Shown here: positions 16,949-26,233 of the stretch, piece after piece
Layout of the letters: every line of letters begins with the position of its first letter
Numbering within the stretch: position 1 is the first letter of the stretch
DNA from: Prevotellaceae bacterium UBA1710
GTDB lineage: Bacteria; Bacteroidota; Bacteroidia; Bacteroidales; Bacteroidaceae
Direction of reading: 5' to 3'
DNA: 51,918 nucleotides
Assembly: GCA_002317355.1 (NCBI GenBank)
Contig: DCJC01000011.1
Coordinates: 1-51,918, forward strand
Program-made: the position numbers and the translations under genes
The notes under the pieces: generated by a model
Database searches by the model: none
Told to the model about the DNA's origin: nothing
The model's input: only the letters and a program-made list of their open reading frames with translations

Positions 16949-19636
16949 ATGAACGTTCTCTTTAACATAAACTACCAGTTGGCTTACGGTGAGGATATGC
17001 TCCTCAACATCATCGCCCCTAACGGACAGATACGCTCACAGCGCATGTCAAGCAAGGGGGATGGAATCATGAGTACCCTCGCAAAAATAGATTCTGGTGG
17101 AATCAACCATATAGATTACTATTACAGCGTGGAAAGATCGGGACAACCGACACGCTCTGAATGGACCACACAAACACATCGCATTGACCTGACTCTTACA
17201 GGTGTGCAACAATATACCACTAATGATGTCTGGAGGGAAATACCTCAAGACTCGTATCTCTATTCCTCTGCCTTCACCCAATGCATCAACCGGAGGACTA
17301 AGCAGGAGACTCTCACCGAGCCTTCGCAAACCATTCTCCGACTAAAGGTGCGTGCCCCACAGCTACGCAGCTTTGAGCATCTTGCAGTGGTAGGCTCTGA
17401 GGAAGCACTGGGCTGTTGGAATCCAGACAAGGCTATCCCTATGACTGAGATATCACCAAACGAATGGATTGCTGATATCAATGCAGAAAAGATTGACGTT
17501 TCATACTTCGAATATAAGTTTATTGCCATTCCCCAGAAAGAAGAGGTGAAGGATGGATGTATGCCTACCCATCATCTGCTTTGGGAGACTGGTGAGAACC
17601 GCACACTTACCACTCCGATGATCAGGCGTGGTGAGATCTACATCATTGAGCACAGCCAGGCTTTCTTCGAGATATGCGACAGCCGATTTGCCGGCACTCT
17701 CATTCCTGTCTTTTCACTTCGCACAAAGGGCAGCTTCGGTGTAGGCGACTTCGGAGATCTATGCACGATGATCGACTGGATTGCATACACTGGTCAGAAG
17801 CTCATTCAGGTACTTCCTATCAACGACACCACAGTCACACGTACATGGACCGACTCTTATCCATATTCGTGCATCAGCATCTTTGCGCTTCATCCTCAAT
17901 ACGTGGATATCAGGCAGTTGCCTGCTCTGAAGAACAAGAAGAAGGCAGAATACTTCGAGGCGCTCAGGGAGGAGCTGAATGCTCTCCCACAGATAGACTA
18001 TGAGCGCGTGAACAATGCCAAGGAAGAATATCTTCACCTTATATACAAGCAGGAAGGCGCTGCAATTCTTGAGTCGGAAGATTTCAGGAAATGGTTCTGC
18101 GAAGAGCAGCACTGGCTTGTTCCCTACGCACAATTCTGCTGCCTGCGTGATGAGAACGGAACAACCGACTTCAGCACATGGAAAGGCAACGAGACATGGG
18201 ATGAGGAGAACCGCAAGGAACTTTCCACTCCTACATCAAAGGCGTACAAGAAGGCCGCCTACTACTATGCCGTGCAGTTCATTCTCGCTTCACAGATGAA
18301 GAAAGCGCATGAATATGCACGCTCAAAGCACGTCATTCTCAAGGGTGACATCCCTATCGGAGTAAACCGAAACAGCTGCGACGTGTGGCAGGAGCCTCAC
18401 TACTTCAATCTCAACGGACAGGCAGGTGCTCCGCCTGACGGATTCTCTGTAAAGGGACAGAACTGGGGATTCCCTACCTACAACTGGGATGCCATAGTTC
18501 AGGACGACTGCCAATGGTGGGTAAAGCGATTCCAGAACATGCAGAAGTACTTTGACGCCTACCGCATCGACCACGTGCTCGGCTTCTTCCGCATCTGGGA
18601 GATTCCTATCGGATCTGTCCACGGACTGCTCGGTCAGTTCCAGCCTTCTCTCGGCTTCACGCGAACCGAGATTGAAAGCTACGGACTTATCTTCCGCGAA
18701 GACTTCTACTGCCGTCCTTACATCACCGACGACATACTCCGCCGCATGTTCGGCAGTGAGGCAGAAACGATTGAAAGGACATACCTTGAGCCATTACAGG
18801 GACCACTCTATCGCTTCAGGAAGGAATATGACACGCAGCGCAAGATTGAGGCAGCCGTAGAAGACACCGACGTGAAGGAAGGACTCTATGCACTCCTGAG
18901 CAACGTGCTTTTCCTCCGCGACCATAAGAGAAACGACCTGTTCCATCCGAGAATCTCGGTTCAGTATGACTTCATATACGAGCAGCTGGCCGACAATGAG
19001 AAAGATGCCTTCAACCGCCTCTACGACGATTACTTCTATCACAGAAACACCCACTTCTGGTATCGCGAGGCAATGAAGAAACTGCCAAAGATGGTAGAGG
19101 CTACCCGCATGCTTGTGTGCGCAGAAGACCTCGGAATGGTGCCCGACTGTGTGCCTTGGGTGATGAACGACCTCCGTATTCTCACCCTCGAACTGCAGTC
19201 AATGCCAAAGCAGATAGGCTTGGAGTTTGGTGATGCCGACACCTATCCTTACCGTTCGGTCTGCACGATAGACAGTCACGACATGCCAACCCTCCGCATG
19301 TGGTGGGATGAGGACTACGAAAGAGCCGACCACTACTATCACAACGTGCTCCACCGAAGGGACGACACACCGCATCCTATGCCGGCATGGCTCACACGTG
19401 ACGTGATTGTACGCAATCTCCTCTCCCCTTCCATGCTGTGCGTCCTCTCTCTCCAGGATTGGATGGGTATCGACGACACCGTACGCCTTCCTGACGCCAA
19501 TGCCGAGCGCATCAACATCCCTGCCAACCCACGCCACTACTGGCGCTACCGCATGCACAAGAACATTGAGGAGCTCATTGCCAACCAGCGTTTCTGTGAT
19601 GACGTGATGGAGATTGTGACAAGAGCGGGAAGATGA
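16949..19636 (+). CDS. malQ: 4-alpha-glucanotransferase (amylomaltase) with CBM20 domains
   Basis: An 895-aa GH77 enzyme of the large, plant DPE2-like type. Two N-terminal starch-binding (CBM20-like) regions (about 1-115 and 125-240) are followed by the catalytic barrel. It moves maltooligosaccharide chains between glucans and is probably cytoplasmic, since there is no signal peptide. Catalytic residues are in place: nucleophile Asp541 in YRIDHVLGFFR, acid/base Glu726 in CAEDLGMVP, and Asp778 in DSHDMP. The substrate-loop motif LPINDTTVTRTWTDSYPYS is typical of the family. GC content and use of CGC/TCC are slightly higher than in neighbours. A strong terminator follows. Confidence 0.94.
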   Translation: MNVLFNINYQLAYGEDMLLNIIAPNGQIRSQRMSSKGDGIMSTLAKIDSGGINHIDYYYSVERSGQPTRSEWTTQTHRIDLTLTGVQQYTTNDVWREIPQDSYLYSSAFTQCINRRTKQETLTEPSQTILRLKVRAPQLRSFEHLAVVGSEEALGCWNPDKAIPMTEISPNEWIADINAEKIDVSYFEYKFIAIPQKEEVKDGCMPTHHLLWETGENRTLTTPMIRRGEIYIIEHSQAFFEICDSRFAGTLIPVFSLRTKGSFGVGDFGDLCTMIDWIAYTGQKLIQVLPINDTTVTRTWTDSYPYSCISIFALHPQYVDIRQLPALKNKKKAEYFEALREELNALPQIDYERVNNAKEEYLHLIYKQEGAAILESEDFRKWFCEEQHWLVPYAQFCCLRDENGTTDFSTWKGNETWDEENRKELSTPTSKAYKKAAYYYAVQFILASQMKKAHEYARSKHVILKGDIPIGVNRNSCDVWQEPHYFNLNGQAGAPPDGFSVKGQNWGFPTYNWDAIVQDDCQWWVKRFQNMQKYFDAYRIDHVLGFFRIWEIPIGSVHGLLGQFQPSLGFTRTEIESYGLIFREDFYCRPYITDDILRRMFGSEAETIERTYLEPLQGPLYRFRKEYDTQRKIEAAVEDTDVKEGLYALLSNVLFLRDHKRNDLFHPRISVQYDFIYEQLADNEKDAFNRLYDDYFYHRNTHFWYREAMKKLPKMVEATRMLVCAEDLGMVPDCVPWVMNDLRILTLELQSMPKQIGLEFGDADTYPYRSVCTIDSHDMPTLRMWWDEDYERADHYYHNVLHRRDDTPHPMPAWLTRDVIVRNLLSPSMLCVLSLQDWMGIDDTVRLPDANAERINIPANPRHYWRYRMHKNIEELIANQRFCDDVMEIVTRAGR

Positions 19637-19660
19637 AAATGCTGAAATGATGAAATGCAA

Positions 19661-19721
19661 AATACAGGTTAGACTTCTACGAGGTATGCCCTCAGATAGA
19701 AATACTAACCTGTATTTTTTT
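19661..19721 (+). terminator. Terminator of malQ
   Basis: 12-bp stem AATACAGGTTAG / CTAACCTGTATT (19661-19672 with 19705-19716), a 32-base loop with a small GAGG/CCTC inner pair, and a run of eight or more T. Confidence 0.8.
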
Positions 19722-19808
19722 TGTATAATTATTTCTTATTGCAGTCCGACAAACAAGAAGGGTAAAAATGCTATCTGTTATTTACTAGAAAAATATTTCG
19801 CAGAAAAG

Positions 19809-19886
19809 AAGTACCTCCCTTATTTCTCTCTTTATATATCCTATCCTATAAATGGGATTTACATAGGAATCATAAGGGAGGTACTT
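19809..19886. terminator. Long inverted repeat between convergent malQ and queC
   Basis: A perfect 15-bp stem (19809-19823 with 19872-19886, AAGTACCTCCCTTAT and its complement) encloses a loop with a weaker inner pairing. It lies 30 bases past the queC stop and may serve as the leftward terminator, though there is no strong T-run. Confidence 0.55.
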
Positions 19887-19916
19887 AGGAAGAATAGAAA
19901 GGTATTATGGATGTAT

Positions 19917-20567
19917 TTACTCGTAGATGGTGTTGTCTTCTATTCCTGCACCTTCGAGAGCTTCCTTTCGCTCTACGCAGGTGCCGCACTTTCCACAGTG
20001 GACGTCACCACCCTTGTAGCATGACCACGTCTCACGATAATCAATTCCCAAAGCCTTGCCATGACGGGCAATATCGGTCTTGGTGATGGAGGTGTAAGGT
20101 GCCTTCACGCTAACATCAATGTAGGTTCCAGCCTTGGTTGCTGCATCGATGGCACTGATAAACTCCGGACGGCAATCAGGATAGATGCTGTGATCACCAC
20201 CATGATTGGCTATGAGGACATTCTTAAGTCCACGACTCTCTGCAATGCCTGCTGCGATGGAAAGCATGATGCCATTACGGAAAGGCACAACCGTTGATTT
20301 CATGTTCTCATCAGCATAATGTCCTTCAGGAATAGCATCGGCACCTTCAAGAAGACTTGACGAGAAATACTTACTCATGAAAGCAAGTGGGATGACCAGA
20401 TGCTCTATTCCAAGACGCTCACAATGCATCGCTGCCATGGGAATCTCCTTGGCATTATGGTTGGCTCCATAGTCAAAACTGATTGCAAGAGCTATGCTAT
20501 CGGCATACTCATAAAGCAAAGTGACGGAATCCATTCCGCCACTTACTATAATTACAGAATCTTTCAA
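19917..20567 (-). CDS. queC: 7-cyano-7-deazaguanine synthase QueC
   Basis: QueC (216 aa) converts 7-carboxy-7-deazaguanine to preQ0 with ATP and ammonia, in the queuosine tRNA modification pathway. The PP-loop SGGMDS is at the N-terminus. The zinc site CYKGGDVHCGKCGTC near the C-terminus has the four expected cysteines. The only usable initiation codon is TTG at 20567: the frame is closed by a TGA two codons upstream, and the next ATG is already within the PP-loop. It is the last gene of the leftward run that starts with the capsule genes, 110 bases after the HAD protein. Confidence 0.95.
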   Translation of the reverse strand: MKDSVIIVSGGMDSVTLLYEYADSIALAISFDYGANHNAKEIPMAAMHCERLGIEHLVIPLAFMSKYFSSSLLEGADAIPEGHYADENMKSTVVPFRNGIMLSIAAGIAESRGLKNVLIANHGGDHSIYPDCRPEFISAIDAATKAGTYIDVSVKAPYTSITKTDIARHGKALGIDYRETWSCYKGGDVHCGKCGTCVERKEALEGAGIEDNTIYE

Positions 20568-20677
20568 TTGTCAAAAATGTTGAGGATTAAAGATTATGGA
20601 TTAATGATTAAAGTTTGTTAGTTTTGTTGTGCCAAAGCAAACAAACTCTATTCTTTCATCCATCTACTTTATTCCAT

Positions 20678-21103
20678 TTAGAACTGCCACCACTTCTTCT
20701 TAGGCTTCTCGTATTCGTAGGAAGCATGAGAATTCTGTGCGTAGATATCCTCCCAAGTCTTGTGGTTGTGAATCATCTGGTAGATGGTTCCCCAGTCAGG
20801 GAGTCCACCGATGTTACGATCATCAATCCACATATCTACCTTGAGCTTGCGCGAGAAGTGATTGTTGTTCTCAAGAGACTCCTCCGGGTAGTCACGGTTG
20901 ATGGCATAGAACTCTACTCCACGCTCCTTGCACCAGTCAACAGCCTCTTGAAGAAGATCGTCCTCACGAACAGTCCAAAGGATGAGCTTATGCTGCTCTG
21001 CAATGAGCATCTTCAATGTCTCGGTTGCAAATGGGAGCTCCCTACCGATTTCTGGGTAGCGATGCTCCACAATTGTTCCGTCGAAATCAACAGCTATTGT
21101 CAT
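20678..21103 (-). CDS. Small HAD-superfamily phosphatase-like protein
   Basis: A 141-aa protein with the HAD motif I DFDGTIVEH (nucleophile Asp7, acid Asp9), motif II-like LILWTVR, and a late acidic motif MWIDDRNIGG (motif IV). There is almost no cap domain. The C-terminus is basic and aromatic (KPKKKWWQF). Bacteroidetes carry many close relatives of unknown substrate; I recall a solved Bacteroides structure of this type but cannot check it. Its ATG lies one base after the wzc stop, which suggests translational coupling and perhaps a role in nucleotide-sugar or capsule metabolism. Confidence 0.8.
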   Translation of the reverse strand: MTIAVDFDGTIVEHRYPEIGRELPFATETLKMLIAEQHKLILWTVREDDLLQEAVDWCKERGVEFYAINRDYPEESLENNNHFSRKLKVDMWIDDRNIGGLPDWGTIYQMIHNHKTWEDIYAQNSHASYEYEKPKKKWWQF

Positions 21104-21104
21104 A

Positions 21105-23627
21105 TTACTGCTTTACAGATGTGTCATTAGGGTTTCCATAGTGGCTCTGTGTGTAGCTGCCATAGCCGTAACCGTAGCTACCATAGCCATACTTGCTTCT
21201 ATATCCGTAAGAGTAATGAGAGTACTTACCGTACTTGCCGTATCCATAAGCATAGCCATACTTCTTCTTAGACATATCGATACCGTTGATCACGATACAA
21301 GCATTTGGAAGTTTCTTCTCTTCAGAAAGAGAGTTGAACATATCGAAGCTTGCCTTAGCAGTATAGTCTGCACGACAAACGAATACTGTAACGTCAGTTA
21401 CACGACCAACACTCAAAGTATCAGTTACGAGTCCAACAGGGGCAGTATCGATAATCACGTAGTCGTAACGCTCCTTGAGCTTGCCGATTACATCATCAAG
21501 AGTAGAACGAGAGATAAGCTCAGTTGGGTTTGGTGGGATAGGTCCGGCAAGAAGGAGGTCAAGCTGATCATTTACACCAGAAGATATGAGCTGATCCTCA
21601 ATATCCTTATCTGTAACATTAGCCAAAGTAAGTAGGTTTGTGATACCCTTATTATTTTCCTTGAGCTCGAAGAGTCGGTTCAGACGAGGACGACGGATAT
21701 CAAGACCAACAAGAACGACCTTCTTTCCAAGGAGTGCGAAGCTGACTGCAAGGTTAGCTGCACAGAATGTCTTACCTTCACCAGACACGCTTGATGTGAA
21801 CATAACGACCTTCTCATCCTGTTTCAGCAGGAACTGCAGATTAGTTCGCATAGATCGGAAGATTTCTTCCATCTGGTCATTTCTATTCTCGTGAACCACG
21901 ATATCAGCCTTAGACTTTGATGTCTCACTTGCCATTGCAACATCAGCGATGATTGGGAGTTTTGTAAGCTTCTCAACATCACTATGTCCCTCAATACGAT
22001 AACGGAGGAGCTCAATGAGAACAAGGATGAAGAAAGGAATAGCAAAGCCAAGTACGATAGAGCCAAGCATTATAACAGAGTTACGTGGCTTAACCTTACC
22101 ACCTGAAACTGGAGTATCGATAAGCTTACCCTTGTCAGCTGTAGCAGCGAGAGAGATAGAGTTCTCCTCACGCTTCTGGAGAAGCATAAGATAAAGACCA
22201 GAGGTAACCTCCTGCTTACGACCAATCTGTGTAAGTACGCGCTCCTGCTCAGGAGTCTGAGAAATCTGACCGCTATACTTAGCCACCTGACGAGCCATAG
22301 CATCACGAGAAATCTCACCACTTCGGATAGCCTGAGTGAGTGCACTCTTGAGACTCTCCATCAACTGATCGAGCTGAGCAGTTGTTTCCTGAACCTTAGG
22401 GTTCATCTCTGAAGCATTACGGAGCAGACGATTACGCTCGAGTACACCTTTATTATATTCAGTAATAAGAGCGATAGAAGCCTGATCTGTCAAACCTACG
22501 TTAGAAGGGAGAACCTGATACTTTTCACCTGGCTTGTTAACCAAGTCCTGAATGCTATTGAGAAGAATAAGCTGAGTGTTAGCAGCAGCAAGTTCTCTTT
22601 CATAAGAGTTTGTATTGGTGAGAGACTGAGCAGCCTTAGCTGTTACGTCGATCACACTGTTGCTACGCTTATAGCTCTCAATCTTACCATCAGTATTACC
22701 AAGCTCACTATCAATCACCTCAAGACGAGAATTGATGAACTCTGCAGTTCGGTTAGCAATCTCATTCTTATCTTCATTAGCCTGACGGTTATAAACAAGC
22801 GCAAGCTGATTCAGATAGTCAATACCACGCTGAACATTGCCGTCGTTAAGAGAAAGCTTTGCAATAGTTGTAGTCTTTGAAGAAGGTTCAACTCCAAGAC
22901 CGAATGCATATTTAGCACCAACAATAGCAGGATTGGTGATTGTCACATCCATCTTTTTGATCTTTGACATTGTGACAATGTTACGACCATTTGGAGTGAT
23001 TGTAATAACACCAACCTTGGTACGAAGAATCTGAGGAAGACTTACACCAGAATATGTCTTCTGCTCAGGGAACAACTGTTCTGTCTCAGAATCAACATAC
23101 ATATAACTGAGGCTGATGTCATACTTGTTATTACCTGCAGACTCGATCTTAACATTAACTGGAGCCTCAAGTTCGTTAAGGTGATCGAGATCCATGTCAA
23201 CATTAATAGGCTGATTCTGATAAAGAAGATGCTTCTTGAGCTTACTAACGCCCAAGTAGTTTACATAAAGCTTCAAGTCAGTTACAGCTGCAGTTGAAAG
23301 CGACTGTGATTTCAGCATCTCCAACTCGTTATCGAAACCAGAGGTATTAGTCATGAAACCAAGGTTTGCCACATTCTGCAAAGCACTTCCTCGACGTGAA
23401 GCCTGAGGAGAGTCATCCTCCTTGATAAGCATTTTTGCAGAAATAGAATACACTGGCGAAGCATAACGCAGATACACCATAGCACAGCCCACACAAATAA
23501 TGAGTGAGAGCAAATACCATTTCCAGTTCAATATCAACGATGTCAATATGAACTGAAGATTAAATACGCCACTGACCTTATCGTCCGTGGTTGTCTGTTT
23601 CACTGCAGAAACGTTGTTTTCTTCCAT
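21105..23627 (-). CDS. Capsule chain-length regulator and tyrosine autokinase (Wzc type)
   Basis: An 840-aa bacterial tyrosine kinase fused to its polysaccharide co-polymerase domain. A Wzz domain with a first membrane helix lies near residues 35-55, followed by long periplasmic coiled coils and the GNVR-like region. A second helix (about 515-535) leads into the cytoplasmic kinase: Walker A SSVSGEGKT, Walker A' LVGLDIRRP and Walker B VIIDTAPVG. The C-terminal tail is an unusually dense tyrosine cluster with 16 Tyr in about 45 residues, mostly in GYGxY units, for autophosphorylation. It controls polymerisation and export of surface polysaccharide. It lies 34 bases after the initiating sugar transferase. 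Confidence 0.93.
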   Translation of the reverse strand: MEENNVSAVKQTTTDDKVSGVFNLQFILTSLILNWKWYLLSLIICVGCAMVYLRYASPVYSISAKMLIKEDDSPQASRRGSALQNVANLGFMTNTSGFDNELEMLKSQSLSTAAVTDLKLYVNYLGVSKLKKHLLYQNQPINVDMDLDHLNELEAPVNVKIESAGNNKYDISLSYMYVDSETEQLFPEQKTYSGVSLPQILRTKVGVITITPNGRNIVTMSKIKKMDVTITNPAIVGAKYAFGLGVEPSSKTTTIAKLSLNDGNVQRGIDYLNQLALVYNRQANEDKNEIANRTAEFINSRLEVIDSELGNTDGKIESYKRSNSVIDVTAKAAQSLTNTNSYERELAAANTQLILLNSIQDLVNKPGEKYQVLPSNVGLTDQASIALITEYNKGVLERNRLLRNASEMNPKVQETTAQLDQLMESLKSALTQAIRSGEISRDAMARQVAKYSGQISQTPEQERVLTQIGRKQEVTSGLYLMLLQKREENSISLAATADKGKLIDTPVSGGKVKPRNSVIMLGSIVLGFAIPFFILVLIELLRYRIEGHSDVEKLTKLPIIADVAMASETSKSKADIVVHENRNDQMEEIFRSMRTNLQFLLKQDEKVVMFTSSVSGEGKTFCAANLAVSFALLGKKVVLVGLDIRRPRLNRLFELKENNKGITNLLTLANVTDKDIEDQLISSGVNDQLDLLLAGPIPPNPTELISRSTLDDVIGKLKERYDYVIIDTAPVGLVTDTLSVGRVTDVTVFVCRADYTAKASFDMFNSLSEEKKLPNACIVINGIDMSKKKYGYAYGYGKYGKYSHYSYGYRSKYGYGSYGYGYGSYTQSHYGNPNDTSVKQ

Positions 23628-23661
23628 TTTGATTATTATGTTTTAATTATTTATTCATTAT

Positions 23662-25071
23662 TTAATAAGCAGCTTCGTCCGGATGAACTATAGACAAGGC
23701 TGTTTTAAGTATAATCTTAATATCAAGAAGCAAAGACCAATTCTCCAGATACCAGATATCCTTCTGAATACGTCCTTCCATCTGCCAGAGTTCCTCTGTT
23801 TCACCACGGAAACCAGTCACCTGGGCATAGCCTGTGATTCCTGGTTTTGAGAAATGCCTTACCATGTACTTATCAATAAGCGCAGAGTACTTTTCTGTAT
23901 GGAACACCATATGAGGACGAGGTCCAACCACACTCATATCACCTTTCAGCACATTAAAGAACTGAGGTAGCTCATCAAGATTTGTCTTTCTCATGAAATT
24001 GCCAAAAGGATACTTTCTTGGGTCATCCTTTGTAGCCTGAACCCTATCTGCATCCACATTCACATGCATTGAACGGAACTTATAGCACATGAAAGACTCT
24101 CCATTCAAACCTGTTCGCATTTGCTTGAAGAAAATCGGTCCCTTACTCTGCGACTTGATTATCAAAGCAATGATTGGGAATAGCGGCAAGAGAAGCAATA
24201 TCACGATAAAGCTGAACACAATGTCAAAAGTACGCTTCATCAGTCTGTTTCCAAACAAAAGGAGAGGCTTGTGATGATTCGTGAATATAATCGTGTTACC
24301 AAATTTCTCCGGATGAAGCGACAACTGAATATTACTGAAAATACGAGGAACATAATAGAAAGTCACAACATGCTTGTCGCAAAATTCCATAATGTTTCTC
24401 AATTCATCTGCTTCATTATGCGATATACTGCAGTACAGTTCTTCCATATGAGGCTTATTCTCATCATAGTCAGCCATCAGATTACGGAAATCCTCTCTTG
24501 AACCAAGTTTCTGCAAAGTCTTAGGTGCATCTTGTATCTCAGCATCACTATAATAGCCAAGAACACGATAACCTGTCGCAGGGTCAGCCATCAGTTCATT
24601 ATAAACCTGAAGATTAGCAGGATCACTACCAATGAACACTACAGAACGAGTATTACGACCTGTTGAACGGAAATAGTTGATAATATATCGTTCCAAGATT
24701 CTGAGTGCCATGATTGCAACCCAAAGGGTAATACCAAACATAACACCAAACAGGACATAGTTTCCGCTAGTAGTCATCAAACGACAAATAGTGACAAAGA
24801 TGACCATAGTCAGCATCACAAGGAATGTGTTTCTACGGATTATGTCACTAATCATCATCTTACGACGATGTACAACAGAAGGAATCAACAAAGTTGAGAG
24901 GACAATAGACATCAACAAAATGACTGTTGCCGAATCTCCTTCTTTCAGCAATCCTGTAGCTGTATATTGTGGCAATATGTCACAGAATACAGGCAGCAAA
25001 CAGCAAGCCAGAACCCAGTCTGTTATTGCTATCAGCCATTTGATAATATCATTCCCTCTTGTATCTTGCAT
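23662..25071 (-). CDS. Undecaprenyl-phosphate sugar-1-phosphate transferase (WbaP/WcaJ type)
   Basis: A 469-aa polyprenyl glycosylphosphotransferase that starts surface polysaccharide synthesis by moving a sugar-1-phosphate onto undecaprenyl phosphate. About four N-terminal membrane helices, a Rossmann-like CoA-binding-type domain (SVVFIGSDPANLQVYNEL) and a re-entrant helix (about 280-300) precede the conserved catalytic domain. That domain has KRTFDIVFS, GPIFFKQMRTGLNGE, FRSMHV, RKTNLDELPQF and VVGPRPH, with the catalytic Asp-Glu pair in NLDELPQ. The sugar is unknown. It is the first gene of the capsule operon and has a clear promoter just upstream. Confidence 0.95.
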   Translation of the reverse strand: MQDTRGNDIIKWLIAITDWVLACCLLPVFCDILPQYTATGLLKEGDSATVILLMSIVLSTLLIPSVVHRRKMMISDIIRRNTFLVMLTMVIFVTICRLMTTSGNYVLFGVMFGITLWVAIMALRILERYIINYFRSTGRNTRSVVFIGSDPANLQVYNELMADPATGYRVLGYYSDAEIQDAPKTLQKLGSREDFRNLMADYDENKPHMEELYCSISHNEADELRNIMEFCDKHVVTFYYVPRIFSNIQLSLHPEKFGNTIIFTNHHKPLLLFGNRLMKRTFDIVFSFIVILLLLPLFPIIALIIKSQSKGPIFFKQMRTGLNGESFMCYKFRSMHVNVDADRVQATKDDPRKYPFGNFMRKTNLDELPQFFNVLKGDMSVVGPRPHMVFHTEKYSALIDKYMVRHFSKPGITGYAQVTGFRGETEELWQMEGRIQKDIWYLENWSLLLDIKIILKTALSIVHPDEAAY

Positions 25072-25093
25072 CGTTTTTCAGATTTTGTGACTG

Positions 25094-25101
25094 CAAAATT
25101 A
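25094..25101 (-). promoter_or_regulatory. -7 box of the capsule operon
   Basis: TAATTTTG on the minus strand, 23 bases before the ATG at 25071. Start of transcription would be near 25088. The -33 box is weak (TTTC). Confidence 0.6.
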
Positions 25102-25186
25102 ATATTTTTATTCGTGAAATTCACATATTTTTCTAAAAATCTTTCACAAATATGCGATATTTATTGCTTTTTCGAATTATTTGTAC

Positions 25187-25194
25187 TACCTTTG
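25187..25194 (+). promoter_or_regulatory. -7 box of the 206-aa protein gene
   Basis: TACCTTTG, with start near 25200 and a leader of about 25 bases. It is divergent from the capsule promoter about 90 bases away. Confidence 0.65.
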
Positions 25195-25224
25195 CGGTCA
25201 AATTTTATAAATCAGAACAAAAAT

Positions 25225-25845
25225 ATGAGTATATTTTCTAAATTATTTGGTAACAAAGAAGAAGAAAACAAGGTTGGAGGCATGCAAGATTACATGGCTC
25301 TTATCCGTGTATATTTTCAGGCTGCTATTGCAGCTCAGGTAGGTATCACAAATATCGCTATGCTTCCTGATTTGAGAATCTTCAAAAGTACATTCCACGT
25401 ACCAACAGAGCACAATAAGCTTGGTGTTGGTGAGAAAACTCGTTGTCGTAAAATGCTGAAGGATCTCTACGGACACGACGATGCATTCTTCAAGGAGATT
25501 GACAAGAGCGTCAGCAAGAACTGCCACAAGCTTCAGGACGTACAGCCATATTTGCTTCAGTTCCAAGGTTTTACTCAGGACACAATGATGCTTATGGGTA
25601 ATCTCATGAAGTTCAAGCTTCGTATTCCTTCAGTATTCAAGAGCGTAATACGCACTGCAACAGAAAAGACTGTTAATCAAATATTTACAAGCAACAATTT
25701 CTCTGACCCAGGTACACTAAAGACAGTGGTAAGCGTACGCAAATACAACCAGCGCCTCGGGTTCACAGAACAGTGGGTTAACAGCTTCGTGTATCAGGTA
25801 GTAATGCTTGCCAAGAAAGAAAAACAGCCAGCAGAACAGCAGTAA
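25225..25845 (+). CDS. Conserved-looking cytoplasmic protein of unknown function
   Basis: A 206-aa protein starting MSIFSKLFGNKEEE; the promoter at 25187 places the start here, not at the longer frame beginning at 24967. It is basic and helical, with no signal peptide or membrane segment. Recognisable stretches are KTRCRKMLKDLYGHDDAFFKEIDKS (positions about 72-96) and VRKYNQRLGFTEQWVNSFVYQV (about 171-192). I do not recognise the family. It lies between the capsule operon (divergent) and the ZapA operon, from which it is separated by a new promoter, so the context says little. Confidence 0.75.
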   Translation: MSIFSKLFGNKEEENKVGGMQDYMALIRVYFQAAIAAQVGITNIAMLPDLRIFKSTFHVPTEHNKLGVGEKTRCRKMLKDLYGHDDAFFKEIDKSVSKNCHKLQDVQPYLLQFQGFTQDTMMLMGNLMKFKLRIPSVFKSVIRTATEKTVNQIFTSNNFSDPGTLKTVVSVRKYNQRLGFTEQWVNSFVYQVVMLAKKEKQPAEQQ

Positions 25846-25881
25846 GCAATTACAAAGAAATTTAAGAAAAGTTAGGAAAAA

Positions 25882-25913
25882 TTTGGAATTACCAATAGTT
25901 TTCACTAACTTTG
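25882..25913 (+). promoter_or_regulatory. Promoter of the coiled-coil/zapA/rny operon
   Basis: TTTG (25882-25885), 20-base spacer, TAACTTTG (25906-25913). Start near 25919, leader of about 16 bases. Confidence 0.75.
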
Positions 25914-25934
25914 TCACCGAAATAGTACTATCTG

Positions 25935-26231
25935 ATGGCCTCAAATGATGCATATCTAAACGTATTCACTACAAGGGTTCGCCAGCTGATACTAAAGTAT
26001 CAGGAAACAAAGAAAGAGAATAGCGAACTGTACAATATGGTGGATGAGCGCGACAAGAAAATTGCCGAGCTCGAACGTGCTGTATCAGAAAAGGAACGTG
26101 AATATCAGGCTCTCAAAACCGCTAAGATGATAGAAATCACAGACGGAGATATTGAGAGTGCTAAAAATCGTGTTGCCAAGCTTATCAGAGACGTAAATCA
26201 ATGTATTACCCTGCTAAGTGACAAAGAATAA
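25935..26231 (+). CDS. Small coiled-coil protein, possible ZapB-like partner of ZapA
   Basis: A 98-aa protein whose middle (about residues 18-65) is a continuous charged coiled coil (YQETKKENSELYNMVDERDK and onward). It ends with a short helix. The stop is two bases before the zapA ATG, so the two are coupled. The size, coiled coil and pairing suggest an analogue of ZapB, the coiled-coil protein that binds ZapA at the division ring. That is inference from context; no ZapB sequence motif is clear. Confidence 0.75.
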   Translation: MASNDAYLNVFTTRVRQLILKYQETKKENSELYNMVDERDKKIAELERAVSEKEREYQALKTAKMIEITDGDIESAKNRVAKLIRDVNQCITLLSDKE

Positions 26232-26233
26232 AA

